64,000 nt of DNA. Source: Chromatiaceae bacterium (GTDB taxonomy: Bacteria; Pseudomonadota; Gammaproteobacteria; Chromatiales; Chromatiaceae). The DNA lies in assembly GCA_013426805.1 (NCBI GenBank), contig JACDZG010000029.1, positions 1-64,000 of the forward strand, written 5' to 3'. The position numbers and the translations under genes are program-made. A model generated the notes under the pieces. It saw nothing but the letters and a program-made list of their open reading frames with translations, was not told where the DNA came from and did no database searches. Shown here one piece after another: positions 9,040 through 20,832 of this stretch; the stretch's first letter is position 1, and every line of letters begins with the position of its first letter.

Positions 9040-12000
9040 GGCCTAAATCCCCGCGAGCGCGGGGGAACCCGCTGGCAGGACGCGGCCGACTACGCCAATT
9101 GGGGCCTATCCCCGCGAGCGCGGGGGAACCCTGGCGCCGCTGGAGGGCACGGCACTCACGGAGGGCCTATTCCCCGCGAGCGCGGGGGAACCGCTGACGC
9201 TGCGCCCCTGGATCTCGGCGGCACGGGCCTATCCCCGCGAGCGCGGGGGAACCGCCCTGGACACCATGCCAGTCGGCCCCGGTGCGGGCCTAAATCCCCG
9301 CGAGCGCGGGGGAACCCAGGTGTTCCTGGCCCACTGCTGTAGTAGTTCGGGCCTATCCCCGCGAGCGCGGGGGAACCGCGGGCGGTGACGTTGATGCCGG
9401 GGGCGTTGCGGGCCTATCCCCGCGAGCGCGGGGGAACCTTCGGCAGCCCCAAGCACGACACATGCGGCGAGGGCCTATCCCCGCGAGCGCGGGGGAACCT
9501 TGTGCCGGAAGACCCCGCGTTGTTACAGGATGGGCCTATCCCCGCGAGCGCGGGGGAACCGTAATTTCCTGCACGACGCGTTCGGACCAGAGGGGCCTAT
9601 CCCCGCGAGCGCGGGGGAACCTCCTGGCCCCCGAGCAGATCTCCGCGGGTGCCGGGCCTAATCCCCGCGAGCGCGGGGGAACCGCAAAACCGCCATCCGA
9701 CGCGCCGCCGAGCAAGGGCCTATCCCCGCGAGCGCGGGGGAACCCATCGATCACCTCGAACTCGGTTGTCAGGTCGGGGCCTATCCCCGCGAGCGCGGGG
9801 GAACCGGAAATCCTGTCTTTGTATCGGAGTTGAACATGGGCCTAATCCCCGCGAGCGCGGGGGAACCGGTCTGGCGGCGACTACGCCCGGCGCGTACTGG
9901 GGCCTATCCCCGCGAGCGCGGGGGAACCCACTGCATTCCGGGTTCGTCCTGGGGCGCGGTGTGCCTATCCCCGCGAGCGCGGGGGAACCCGATCGGAGCC
10001 GAGGACAGCCACGACTCGATCGGGCCTATCCCCGCGAGCGCGGGGGAACCCACAGGGTGTCAGATTTAACGGCACGGCTGACGGGCCTATCCCCGCGAGC
10101 GCGGGGGAACCTGGTGCTGGTTCTTGGGTTGGCGGTGGTCGTGGGGCCTAACCCCGCGAGCGCGGGGGAACCAAGCCGTCACTGATCGATGCGAACGTGC
10201 GGGCGGGCCTATCCCCGCGAGCGCGGGGGAACCCGCTGTTCTTCGGTCATGATCAAAAAATCCTCGGGCCTATCCCCGCGAGCGCGGGGGAACCCGGCCT
10301 GCCCTTATGCGTCTCTTTCCGGACCAGGGCCTATCCCCGCGAGCGCGGGGGAACCAAACTAACCGACCGCATGGCCGAGTATCATGAGGGCCTATCCCCG
10401 CGAGCGCGGGGGAACCTCTGACCAACGCCAAAGCCTCACGGGTCGCAGGGGCCTATCCCCGCGAGCGCGGGGGAACCCAGTCCCCTGTGCGCGGACGGTA
10501 GCGATAGCTGGGCCTATCCCCGCGAGCGCGGGGGAACCGGAGTCCTTGCCCCAGTCGGACAGACCGATGAGGGCCTATCCCCGCGAGCGCGGGGGAACCC
10601 CTGACCAGTGCACCTTCTCTGAGGGTGCAGCGGGCCTATCCCCGCGAGCGCGGGGGAACCTACAGATTCCCGCGGCAGTCCAGTCTTTCATCGGGCCTAT
10701 CCCCGCGAGCGCGGGGGAACCCATGTGGCGGCAGCAATCGCTCGCTTTGATTCGGGCCTATCCCCGCGAGCGCGGGGGAACCGTTGAGTCGCAGCCTGTG
10801 CAGCGGAGGTTGCTGGGCCTATCCCCGCGAGCGCGGGGGAACCCCCAATTTGGGAGTGTGGCAACGAGCGAATCAGGGCCTATCCCCGCGAGCGCGGGGG
10901 GAACCTCAATCTCCCCCTGTGCATCGAATCCCCAGACGGGCCTATCCCCGCGAGCGCGGGGGAACCTTAAGTCCTCGCTGGACGAGACAGACACTGGGGG
11001 GGCCTATCCCCGCGAGCGCGGGGGAACCGGAGATAGGGTAATGCCACTAAGGCAGCTTCAGGGCCTATCCCCGCGAGCGCGGGGGAACCGTTGATGAGAT
11101 GCCCGCGCAATAATATGGCCGGGGCCTATCCCCGCGAGCGCGGGGGAACCTCTGAGAGATGCTCATCGGTTTTCCAGGTACAGGGCCTATCCCCGCGAGC
11201 GCGGGGGAACCGGCAAGCTGGTGACCCCGGCACTCCTCCTGGAGGGCCTATCCCCGCGAGCGCGGGGGAACCACAGACCGCGGAGGATGGCATTGCCCCC
11301 GGAACGGCCTATCCCCGCGAGCGCGGGGGAACCGAGACCCTGATCACCGCCGACCGCGCCCTGGAGGGCCTATCCCCGCGAGCGCGGGGGAACCAAGACC
11401 GACAACCTCCAGCAGACGCTGCGTCAGGGCCTATCCCCGCGAGCGCGGGGGAACCCATCAAGACTAAAGCGGCCCGGCCCACTGACGGGGCCTATCCCCG
11501 CGAGCGCGGGGGAACCCGGACCACGATCGCGCCCGGTTGCTTCGCCGTGGGCCTATCCCCGCGAGCGCGGGGGAACCGAGGCTGCTTGGGTCGCGGTCGC
11601 ACGGGAAGGGGGCCTATCCCCGCGAGCGCGGGGGAACCCGTGATTCACGCCCTCGAAGATGATCTCGATGGGGCCTATCCCCGCGAGCGCGGGGGAACCA
11701 CTGTTGTGTCACTTTCGTTTGATTCCCCCCCGGGCCTATCCCCGCGAGCGCGGGGGAACCTCGCCCTTGAAGGCGATCACCGACCGCAGGACGGGCCTAT
11801 CCCCGCGAGCGCGGGGGAACCCGAAAATTCCCGTCGTAGAAGGTGGTCTCGCCGGGCCTATCCCCGCGAGCGCGGGGGAACCACCTTGACGCACTCCAGG
11901 GCGGCGGGCGTCGGCGGCCTATCCCCGCGAGCGCGGGGGAACCGGTGTGATCCGTCGCAAGTGCATTCGCCGAGTGGGCCTATCCCCGCGAGCGCGGGGG

Positions 12001-15000
12001 AACCTGAAATACTGGGTATTTCCAGGCTCACCAACAGGGCCTATCCCCGCGAGCGCGGGGGAACCGGGCCGTCTGTGCGAGGGCGCCATCGTGCCAGGGG
12101 CCTATCCCCGCGAGCGCGGGGGAACCCCTCTTCTTCGCTGGTCACCGTCTCCGCCGTCGGGCCTATCCCCGCGAGCGCGGGGGAACCGTGCAGATTGGTG
12201 TTGGCAGCCACGATGCGCGGGGCCTATCCCCGCGAGCGCGGGGGAACCGGACAGCGACACGCTTCCCCCATCCGTCAGCAGGGCCTATCCCCGCGAGCGC
12301 GGGGGAACCTGCATTTCGCCATCTCTTTTCGGGACAATCTCGGGCCTATCCCCGCGAGCGCGGGGGAACCGAGCCACCAGAACCACCGGCCGTGATTCCA
12401 GGGGGCCTATCCCCGCGAGCGCGGGGGAACCGCAGACGACGACTTACGACGTGCCGGTGGCGACGGCCTATCCCCGCGAGCGCGGGGGAACCAGCGTCAA
12501 TGGAGCGCGCCATACTGGTACTGGGGGCCTATCCCCGCGAGCGCGGGGGAACCTCTCTACGTCGATCCTGAAGCAAATGTCGCCTGGGCCTATCCCCGCG
12601 AGCGCGGGGGAACCGCGCCCACTGACCGCCGCTACCACTTCGCCCACGGCCTATCCCCGCGAGCGCGGGGGAACCTGCGCTTGAGGCCGAGCTAGAAGAA
12701 GATGAGCGGGCCTATCCCCGCGAGCGCGGGGGAACCCTTGAAGAAGATCGGGCTTCTGTAACCGTGCGGGGCCTATCCCCGCGAGCGCGGGGGAACCGTA
12801 ATCACACCGAACCCAATAGCGGCCAGCGCCGGCCTATCCCCGCGAGCGCGGGGGAACCGTCATCGGTGGGACGTGCCAGCTAGCGCCCAAGGGCCTATCC
12901 CCGCGAGCGCGGGGGAACCGATTCGTAAGGCGCTCTGATCATCATGGGTGCGGGCCTATCCCCGCGAGCGCGGGGGAACCTAGACCGCCATAGCTCAATC
13001 ACGCGCCGCTCGGGGCCTATCCCCGCGAGCGCGGGGGAACCATGCCTGAAGATCCACTGGCCTTGGTCGATTCGGGCCTATCCCCGCGAGCGCGGGGGAA
13101 CCCGGGCGGTGATGAGGGTGGCGAGGCAGTCCGGGGGCCTATCCCCGCGAGCGCGGGGGAACCGGCCGTGACACGCTGGCGCAGTTGGTGGCGACGGGCC
13201 TATCCCCGCGAGCGCGGGGGAACCGGCTACCTTCAGGCCAAGTCCAAGATGGAACTGGGCCTATCCCCGCGAGCGCGGGGGAACCGTTATCCCAGATCGC
13301 TTTCCACTTCGCCTCGACGGCCTATCCCCGCGAGCGCGGGGGAACCCGTTGCTCAAAGCAACTGAGGTTCATGCAGTAGGGCCTATCCCCGCGAGCGCGG
13401 GGGAACCGTCCGGACCGATTCGACGCCCTTAAGTGTTACGGGCCTATCCCCGCGAGCGCGGGGGAACCACGATCCGACAGCCGGGCGGGCGCTGGTGCGG
13501 GGGCCTATCCCCGCGAGCGCGGGGGAACCCAACAGGCCCAGATTTCCCCGGACGGGACTTCGGGCCTATCCCCGCGAGCGCGGGGGAACCGAGCGCACGG
13601 GTTGGTTACTCGTCCATTCAAGGGGCCTATCCCCGCGAGCGCGGGGGAACCCAGTGAGCTTGATCCTGAAATGGGGATAGCGGGGGCCTATCCCCGCGAG
13701 CGCGGGGGAACCGATCGCAGTCGGTGTCGGGGTCCAGATCGCCGGGGCCTATCCCCGCGAGCGCGGGGGAACCAGCGTCAGCGGCCGTTCGCGCCCGCCG
13801 CCTGATGGCCTATCCCCGCGAGCGCGGGGGAACCTCTGACCCCTATTTCCGGACCCCTATTTCCGAGGGCCTATCCCCGCGAGCGCGGGGGAACCGTCCT
13901 CGGCCGGGCGCAGGCCGCGGCGGTCGAGGGCCTATCCCCGCGAGCGCGGGGGAACCGTACCTAAAATAATCGGTGTTTAGGGCTTGACGGGCCTATCCCC
14001 GCGAGCGCGGGGGAACCAACTGAGTCGGGGCCAGGAATGCGCCTACTGCGGGCCTATCCCCGCGAGCGCGGGGGAACCGCTGGAGTGACGACAGCAAACA
14101 CAGCAAGCCAGGGCCTATCCCCGCGAGCGCGGGGGAACCGGGACCGCCATCCCGCTGGCCCCCGGAGTCGCGGGCCTATCCCCGCGAGCGCGGGGGAACC
14201 CAGAGAATCGCTTGCTGCTGGCGGGTCGGCACGGGCCTATCCCCGCGAGCGCGGGGGAACCGATGAGCGCCCGATTGGCGAGCGCGGATTGCAGGGCCTA
14301 TCCCCGCGAGCGCGGGGGAACCTCGACCGATAGCGCGAAGCAGGATACCCATGTGGGCCTATCCCCGCGAGCGCGGGGGAACCAGTCCCACCCAGCCGGG
14401 CGACGCCCGCCTCGACGGCCTATCCCCGCGAGCGCGGGGGAACCATCAGCGAGCAGGTCCGGTTCCAGCATGGCTGGGGCCTATCCCCGCGAGCGCGGGG
14501 GAACCGGTCAGCACCAGGGTGCGATTCGCCGTGATCAGGGCCTATCCCCGCGAGCGCGGGGGAACCAGGCTGACCCCATGCCGGCGTGGGACCCGCCAGG
14601 GCCTATCCCCGCGAGCGCGGGGGAACCGATAGGAATTGGCGTCGCCGAATGTCATGGCGGGGCCTATCCCCGCGAGCGCGGGGGAACCTGTCACCAAGAC
14701 TCTTAATCCATCGGTCGTAGGGGCCTATCCCCGCGAGCGCGGGGGAACCCGGCGGATGGGCGCGCCGCCTTGGCTTTGTTCGGGCCTATCCCCGCGAGCG
14801 CGGGGGAACCTTTCGCGCCGCCCTTCGCTTCGGCCCAGACCAGGGCCTATCCCCGCGAGCGCGGGGGAACCTCTTCGGTCGTCACCAGGCCGCGCTCGGC
14901 AGCGGGCCTATCCCCGCGAGCGCGGGGGAACCGGCGACCTGTCGGGCCGCATGATCCAGACGCGGGGCCTATCCCCGCGAGCGCGGGGGAACCCAGGTCC

Positions 15001-18000
15001 TCGCGCTCTTTCGCGCGGGCTTCGGCGGCCTATCCCCGCGAGCGCGGGGGAACCGTATCGCAAAAGTCACCCATCGTCTTATCTCCGGGCCTATCCCCGC
15101 GAGCGCGGGGGAACCCGGCCTGGATGCGATGGACTATCTGGTCGCCAGGGCCTATCCCCGCGAGCGCGGGGGAACCTTCATGAACCATGATCAGCCAGTC
15201 CTGAGCTTGGGCCTATCCCCGCGAGCGCGGGGGAACCAAGGGATGGAACTGGGGGCGGCGATTTCTGTGGGGCCTATCCCCGCGAGCGCGGGGGAACCCC
15301 GGAAGCGTGCGAGGGCGGCTTGGTGGGCTGGGGCCTATCCCCGCGAGCGCGGGGGAACCTAGCTCGGCCGAAAGGACGGGCGCCACACCCGGGGCCTATC
15401 CCCGCGAGCGCGGGGGAACCTACATGTCCGGCACGATCAGATACTCCGAGAGGGGCCTATCCCCGCGAGCGCGGGGGAACCCAGGTGTAGCCCTCCGGGA
15501 GGGTGATCCGCAGGGGCCTATCCCCGCGAGCGCGGGGGAACCGCCAACACGATCAACACTTCGATTACCGTCACGGGCCTATCCCCGCGAGCGCGGGGGA
15601 ACCATGCTGGCCGCGAGGGGTAGCCCCACCATGGCGGGCCTATCCCCGCGAGCGCGGGGGAACCAACAAATGCCTTAACGCACTGACTTCCGATAGGGGC
15701 CTATCCCCGCGAGCGCGGGGGAACCGGTTCGAGGCGGAAGCGCCGCAGATCGAAGTCGGGCCTATCCCCGCGAGCGCGGGGGAACCGAGAGACCCGGCGC
15801 CCGGCCGGTGCGGCTGGGGGGCCTATCCCCGCGAGCGCGGGGGAACCGGCAGCCGGACCTTGCATGCGAACTCTGGGCAGGGCCTATCCCCGCGAGCGCG
15901 GGGGAACCGACGCTCTTGACGCAAGCGCGGCAGAAATCGCGGGCCTATCCCCGCGAGCGCGGGGGAACCGGATCGAAGATATGCGCAACCGCCTATGAAG
16001 GGGGCCTATCCCCGCGAGCGCGGGGGAACCACCGGGAAGCTGCTCGCCTCGCCTTCAAGCTCGGGCCTATCCCCGCGAGCGCGGGGGAACCTCTTTCGGG
16101 TGAATGCGGACGGTCGGTTTTAGGGGCCTATCCCCGCGAGCGCGGGGGAACCAACAAATGCCTTAACGCACTGACTTCCGATAGGGGCCTATCCCCGCGA
16201 GCGCGGGGGAACCTCCGCGCCTGACTCCACGCCAGCGGACAGCACAGGCCTATCCCCGCGAGCGCGGGGGAACCACCCACACCGTGGTGCCGACCGGCAG
16301 CGTCAAGGGCCTATCCCCGCGAGCGCGGGGGAACCCCGCGGCGCAGCGGTCCTTGATCACGCGCGCCGGGCCTATCCCCGCGAGCGCGGGGGAACCCGGT
16401 GGTCGGGGACGGGTGTACCCAAGATCGGGGGCCTATCCCCGCGAGCGCGGGGGAACCCATCACGCACAAAGGCAACGGCCTGGACATCCGGGCCTATCCC
16501 CGCGAGCGCGGGGGAACCATGCGCATCGCGCGAAAACGTAACGCCTTGAAGGGCCTATCCCCGCGAGCGCGGGGGAACCATCAAGACAGCAATTCTCGCT
16601 TTCATCGGCCCGGGCCTATCCCCGCGAGCGCGGGGGAACCGCTGTATGCTCTGCGTCCCCATTTACAACAGAGGGCCTATCCCCGCGAGCGCGGGGGAAC
16701 CCAAACCCGCGGTGAGATCGGCCTTGACCCCAAGGGCCTATCCCCGCGAGCGCGGGGGAACCTTCTAGCTGGGAGTAATCTGGGGAGAACAGGCGGGCCT
16801 ATCCCCGCGAGCGCGGGGGAACCGAACCCCTGATCTCCACGGCCCCATATATCGCGGGCCTATCCCCGCGAGCGCGGGGGAACCGGCAGGCACAGGGTTA
16901 TGATCGGGGTCGATGGGGGCCTATCCCCGCGAGCGCGGGGGAACCATCAGCACCTGAACCGGTGTTGAGCGATCGGCGGGCCTATCCCCGCGAGCGCGGG
17001 GGAACCGGTGACGCCATGACCAAAGACGAAATGATCCGGGGCCTATCCCCGCGAGCGCGGGGGAACCCAGGGGGAGCGAATGCGGACCATGCTGCTGTTG
17101 GGCCTATCCCCGCGAGCGCGGGGGAACCTCAAAGCCACCGTTTCCTAGTTGGCCGTCTGCGGGCCTATCCCCGCGAGCGCGGGGGAACCAATAGCCCCTG
17201 TTGCGATGAAGAATTAGCGAGGGGCCTATCCCCGCGAGCGCGGGGGAACCCCCACAGGTCGCGCGTGTTGGCCGCGCCCGTGGGGCCTATCCCCGCGAGC
17301 GCGGGGGAACCGTTGACCCCGGCCGAGTGGGAGTTGTTCGCGCCGGCCTATCCCCGCGAGCGCGGGGGAACCATCCTGATCGGGACCGCCGCGCCAACGT
17401 GATCGGGCCTATCCCCGCGAGCGCGGGGGAACCTGGGCGTGGGACGGTGGGGGCGAAGTCATCGGGGGCCTATCCCCGCGAGCGCGGGGGAACCAAGGGG
17501 AGAGGCGAGTTCCCCAAGGGGGCGCAGGGCCTATCCCCGCGAGCGCGGGGGAACCTCGTATGTGGGGGTAACTCTTTGCTCTCCCTGGGGCCTATCCCCG
17601 CGAGCGCGGGGGAACCATGCAGTGGTTTGAGCCACGACCGGATGGTCGGGGCCTATCCCCGCGAGCGCGGGGGAACCCGCACCCGATGTACTCGTACCCG
17701 CGGAAAGAGGGGCCTATCCCCGCGAGCGCGGGGGAACCAAGGGCCGCCTCTAAGCTCTCCTGTATCCCGCGGGCCTATCCCCGCGAGCGCGGGGGAACCT
17801 TCAGCGAGAACACGGCGCCGTCCTGGTCGCGGGGCCTATCCCCGCGAGCGCGGGGGAACCCGCAAAGCCTCTCACTTCAATTCACGGCGGATGGGCCTAT
17901 CCCCGCGAGCGCGGGGGAACCCGACGGGCCTATGCTGCTGGGGCGCGGGCGCCGGGCCTATCCCCGCGAGCGCGGGGGAACCGTGATGAACACGGAAATC

Positions 18001-18165
18001 CGCCATTTTCACTTGGGCCTATCCCCGCGAGCGCGGGGGAACCCTCATCCGGCGGTATTTGTTCCCCTTCTACCAGGGCCTATCCCCGCGAGCGCGGGGG
18101 AACCCCTCTTGGCGTCCGTTGAGGTTGTAACCGGTGGGGCCTATCCCCGCGAGCGCGGGGGAACC
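9040..18165 (-). CRISPR. Type I-E CRISPR array, about 150 repeats
   Basis: The repeat is 29 bp, on the plus strand GGGCCTATCCCCGCGAGCG then CGGGGGAACC, alternating with 32-bp spacers at a strict 61-bp period. From the second repeat (9102) to the last (18137) the spacing gives 148 intervals. With the leftmost repeat that is about 150 repeats and 149 spacers. The crRNA strand is minus: the reverse complement has a CCCCGC/GCGGGG stem with a GCUC loop and an 8-nt handle AUAGGCCC after the expected Cas6e cut, matching type I-E architecture. The leader is therefore on the right, beside cas2. Repeats at the left (distal) end carry insertions (CCTAAATCCC at about 9042 and 9293; an extra T near 9171), while the right half is essentially invariant. 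One spacer occurs twice (15665-15696 and 16153-16184). Confidence 0.99.
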
Positions 18166-18231
18166 TCTTGGAGGTAAGCCCATACCCTACAAGGGGAAAA
18201 CAGTAAACAGACTAAATTATTAAAGAGCGGT
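18166..18231 (-). promoter_or_regulatory. CRISPR leader
   Basis: This 66-bp AT-richer segment lies between the cas2 stop and the first (leader-proximal) repeat. On the transcribed strand it contains CTCTTTAATAATTTAG and GTTTACTGTTTTCC. It is where crRNA transcription and spacer integration should occur. The promoter may extend into the cas2 3' end; I cannot place -35/-10 boxes confidently, and no clear IHF site is visible. Confidence 0.7.
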
Positions 18232-18528
18232 TCACAACGACTTTCGGACGAGCCAGAGCCCGTCGACATCGACCAATGCTCTTGGCGGAGAGCCCAAGGT
18301 CGCGATGCCGACACCGCCGGTCTCGTTGACATCGCGCCATACCATGACGACACTTCCATGCGGCTCTGCGGCGTACCACTCGGCCATCACACCCCAGGTG
18401 CGCGACCGCACACCCGGATTCATCCGCGGGGAGACGTACACTGTCGGCGCCACTTCAAGCATGAGCGATCCGAGGAATCCGCGAAAGCGATCAGCGACAT
18501 CACGCGTCACGATCATGACCAGCGGCAT
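18232..18528 (-). CDS. cas2: CRISPR-associated protein Cas2e
   Basis: The 98-residue type I-E Cas2 is the dimeric scaffold of the Cas1-Cas2 integration complex. The opening MPLVMIVTRDVADRFRGFL and the core LEVAPTVYVSPRMNPGVRS resemble the E. coli Cas2e layout, ending in the beta strand VDVDGLWLVRKSL. Its start overlaps the cas1 3' end by 29 bp, and it lies next to the leader, as is usual for I-E loci. Confidence 0.95.
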   Translation of the reverse strand: MPLVMIVTRDVADRFRGFLGSLMLEVAPTVYVSPRMNPGVRSRTWGVMAEWYAAEPHGSVVMVWRDVNETGGVGIATLGSPPRALVDVDGLWLVRKSL

Positions 18529-19390
18529 CGGTTTCCTCCATCCGGATCACTTTCTTGATACTGTCGATCATTGTAGGAATCACGCTCTGCTTACGAAACA
18601 CGGTGGCCGCTTCGCGCCGGATCAAACGATCAATCGTCTGAGTGTTGGTTTCGGCCTTCTTGGCGACCGTGAACGCAATTTGTAACGTGATGGTGTCACG
18701 AAACAGGTCGGCGATATCGAGTATGAACGACTGACCTGAATCTTCGTGGATGAAGCCCAGTTGCGGGATCGCAGCCACCGCCTGCACCGCAATCGCCGCC
18801 GCGGCCTCGACGGCAGTGGCCGCGTGATTGATCGCCTGGTTGGGAATGTCCGTTGCATTCGGATTAGCCCGATCATAATGGCGCCCTTTCCACTGGATGC
18901 CGTAGCGTTGCGCCATCAATTGATAGGTGGCTTTGACCCTTGCACCTTCGATGCCGCGCAAGGTGTCCAGGTCACGGTGAGGCAATATTTCTCCCAGGCG
19001 CAGGGCGTACATGTGACGGGCCACGCTGATGCGACGGCGCGGATTACCCCACAGTTCGGCTTGGCGACGGGCAATATCGGAGCGGTCAGGCAACAGCGCC
19101 GGAGCGGTGTAGCACCGCACACCGTCCTCGCCCACCGCGGCCATCAGTGTACCGTGCCGAGCTAACAGGCGCAGCGCATCATGCGTCACACTGCTGCCGG
19201 GACCCAGCAGGATCATCGAAACGGTCTGATGCGGGATCTGCACCGCGGACGGGGTGAGCGAATCTTTGCCTTGGAAAAAATGCAGACAACCGTCGATGAC
19301 GCACAACTCGCCACGGTCGAACCAGACCAGGCCATGCCGATCGGCATGCGGCATCCGTGCGGTTTCCAGACCGAGCCGTCCTTTCAGCAT
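18500..19390 (-). CDS. cas1: CRISPR-associated integrase Cas1e
   Basis: The 296-residue Cas1 is the metal-dependent integrase that inserts spacers at the leader end. Visible features are the N-terminal beta domain with DRHGLVWFDRGELCVIDG and the helical domain with RRQAELWGNPRRRISVARHMYALR. Family-typical segments IEGARVKATYQLMAQRYGI and NPNATDIPNQAINHAATAVE carry the conserved catalytic acidic region, and GFIHEDSGQSFILDIADLFR has the conserved His/Asp. It is translationally linked to cas6e (7-bp overlap) and cas2. Confidence 0.97.
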   Translation of the reverse strand: MLKGRLGLETARMPHADRHGLVWFDRGELCVIDGCLHFFQGKDSLTPSAVQIPHQTVSMILLGPGSSVTHDALRLLARHGTLMAAVGEDGVRCYTAPALLPDRSDIARRQAELWGNPRRRISVARHMYALRLGEILPHRDLDTLRGIEGARVKATYQLMAQRYGIQWKGRHYDRANPNATDIPNQAINHAATAVEAAAAIAVQAVAAIPQLGFIHEDSGQSFILDIADLFRDTITLQIAFTVAKKAETNTQTIDRLIRREAATVFRKQSVIPTMIDSIKKVIRMEETDAAGHDRDA

Positions 19391-20097
19391 GATCGGGCCG
19401 GTTTGAGCAACAGCATCCCGAAGCCGAATGCCCGGTGCCGGCCGACCCCGCGCGCCAGCAGACGGGTAAAGGCGTCACTGTCGCCAACCTGCAACTGACC
19501 CTTGAAGACGGCATCGGGACCAGACGGGGCGCGTGGCCTGCGCTGACCGGTTGCGTCGACCGGTCCGCGTCGAATGACGCGACTGAGCCGAAATGATTCC
19601 ATACCGACATGAACAACCCGGGCCGCCTCCTGTTCGTTCAACTGTTCGCGCAGCCACTCGGAATAGACGGTTTCGCGGCCCAGACCGGTGGATGCCGGTA
19701 CGGTTTCGACGGCATGTAGGAACAGATCCCGCTCGCGTCCATCCTTGGTCCGGATGACCGGTCGCACCCGAACCTCGAACGCGAAGGACTGTCCCTTGCG
19801 CCAGGCACTCGGAAACATCCGTATTCCCAGATGATCCAGTCCAAGCGCCCGCGCAACGTCCGGCGTCGCCAGTGCGGCGTGGTCGCGCAAAGCATCAGGG
19901 GACTGCCCGGTATAGGCCAGGAGACCTTGAGGGGCGCCAAGGTAGCGAAACGGTTTGGGGGATTGCCCAAACGCGGCGGCGAGCAAGGCGTGCAGGGCGT
20001 AGCCGTCATCCCCATCGGGAGACAACAGACGATGGCGCGTCGCCCAGGTCATCAAGGCCGCCGGATCGGGCTGGCATTGCAGCAGATGGAGGCTCAT
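19384..20097 (-). CDS. cas6e: CRISPR RNA endoribonuclease Cas6e
   Basis: The 237-residue CasE/Cse3 protein cleaves pre-crRNA at the 3' base of the repeat hairpin and stays in Cascade. The family opening MSLHLLQCQPDPAAL is followed by the HRLLSPDGDDGYALHALLAAAFG segment (in pieces: HRLLSPDGDDGYALHALL), which carries the conserved histidine and tyrosine of the active site. The C-terminal glycine-rich loop GVGRHRAFGFGMLLL is typical of RAMP proteins. The ATG at 20097 overlaps the cas5e stop as ATGA; the longer upstream frame is not used. Confidence 0.95.
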   Translation of the reverse strand: MSLHLLQCQPDPAALMTWATRHRLLSPDGDDGYALHALLAAAFGQSPKPFRYLGAPQGLLAYTGQSPDALRDHAALATPDVARALGLDHLGIRMFPSAWRKGQSFAFEVRVRPVIRTKDGRERDLFLHAVETVPASTGLGRETVYSEWLREQLNEQEAARVVHVGMESFRLSRVIRRGPVDATGQRRPRAPSGPDAVFKGQLQVGDSDAFTRLLARGVGRHRAFGFGMLLLKPARSC

Positions 20098-20831
20098 GCC
20101 GAGCGCCCCGGCGCGCCGAGACGGCTTTCCCGGATCGGCCGCCAACCGCCATGCACACCGCTGGTCCAGTTGCGTTCATCGCACAGATCGAGCGCACGAT
20201 CACCCGGCAAGGTCCCCTCGCCTTCCGGCCATTGCAACCGCGCACCCTCGCGCAGATCCATCGGCAATGGCACCGATTGGAGGACCTGCAAAATGGTCTC
20301 GCCCTCGTGCCAGCCCGCGTAGATCCGCCGGCTGGGCAGACAGGGTTTGCGCCCGATGAAGAGCGGCCGAGCCGGATGATCGAGGGCGGCGGCCAGGTCA
20401 TCCAGGGTCGGCGGCTCCGCGGCGGGTTCCAGGCGCAGTGCGATCAGTATGGAAAGATCGGCATGGTAGTCACGGTAACGCTGTAATGTGAGCGCCTTTC
20501 GCCCATCCGGCTGCATCGCGTAACTCGGACTCTTGGCCCGTCCTTCCGGCGTGCCGAGGGTCGTCCATCCCTGGTCGCTCTCGTATAACAAAGCGGTCTG
20601 GTAATCGCGCAAGCCGGTCCCTTGGCGCTCATACCGCGCCCCCATGACGAGACGCTCCTGCAAACGGTTGTGCCGTTGCGCCTCCTCGCGCCGCCAACCC
20701 AAGGCATTCGCCAGCAAGCCCGTCACCATCGACAAGGCGGGGAAGTCGCGAATGACGCCGTAGTTGTCGATCGTCTCCCCGCCGAAGGCGATCAGCGGCG
20801 CTTCCAGCCGCAGCAGCAGGTGACGAAGCAT
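20094..20831 (-). CDS. cas5e: Cascade subunit Cas5e
   Basis: The 245-residue CasD caps the 5' handle of the crRNA in Cascade. Family features are the RAMP opening MLRHLLLRLEAPLIAFGGE, the segment YGVIRDFPALSMVTGLLANA that follows it, LPSRRIYAGWHEGETI, and the tail motif RALDLCDERNWTSGVHGGW. It lies one base from cas7e and overlaps cas6e by 4 bp. Confidence 0.95.
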   Translation of the reverse strand: MLRHLLLRLEAPLIAFGGETIDNYGVIRDFPALSMVTGLLANALGWRREEAQRHNRLQERLVMGARYERQGTGLRDYQTALLYESDQGWTTLGTPEGRAKSPSYAMQPDGRKALTLQRYRDYHADLSILIALRLEPAAEPPTLDDLAAALDHPARPLFIGRKPCLPSRRIYAGWHEGETILQVLQSVPLPMDLREGARLQWPEGEGTLPGDRALDLCDERNWTSGVHGGWRPIRESRLGAPGRSA

Positions 20832-20832
20832 G

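Noticed and set aside
9229-18177. Many open frames rich in PRERGGT, SPRARGN and IPASAGEP repeats
   Set aside because: They are the three frames of the CRISPR repeat read through the array; the 61-bp period shifts the frame each unit. None has a ribosome site or family similarity.
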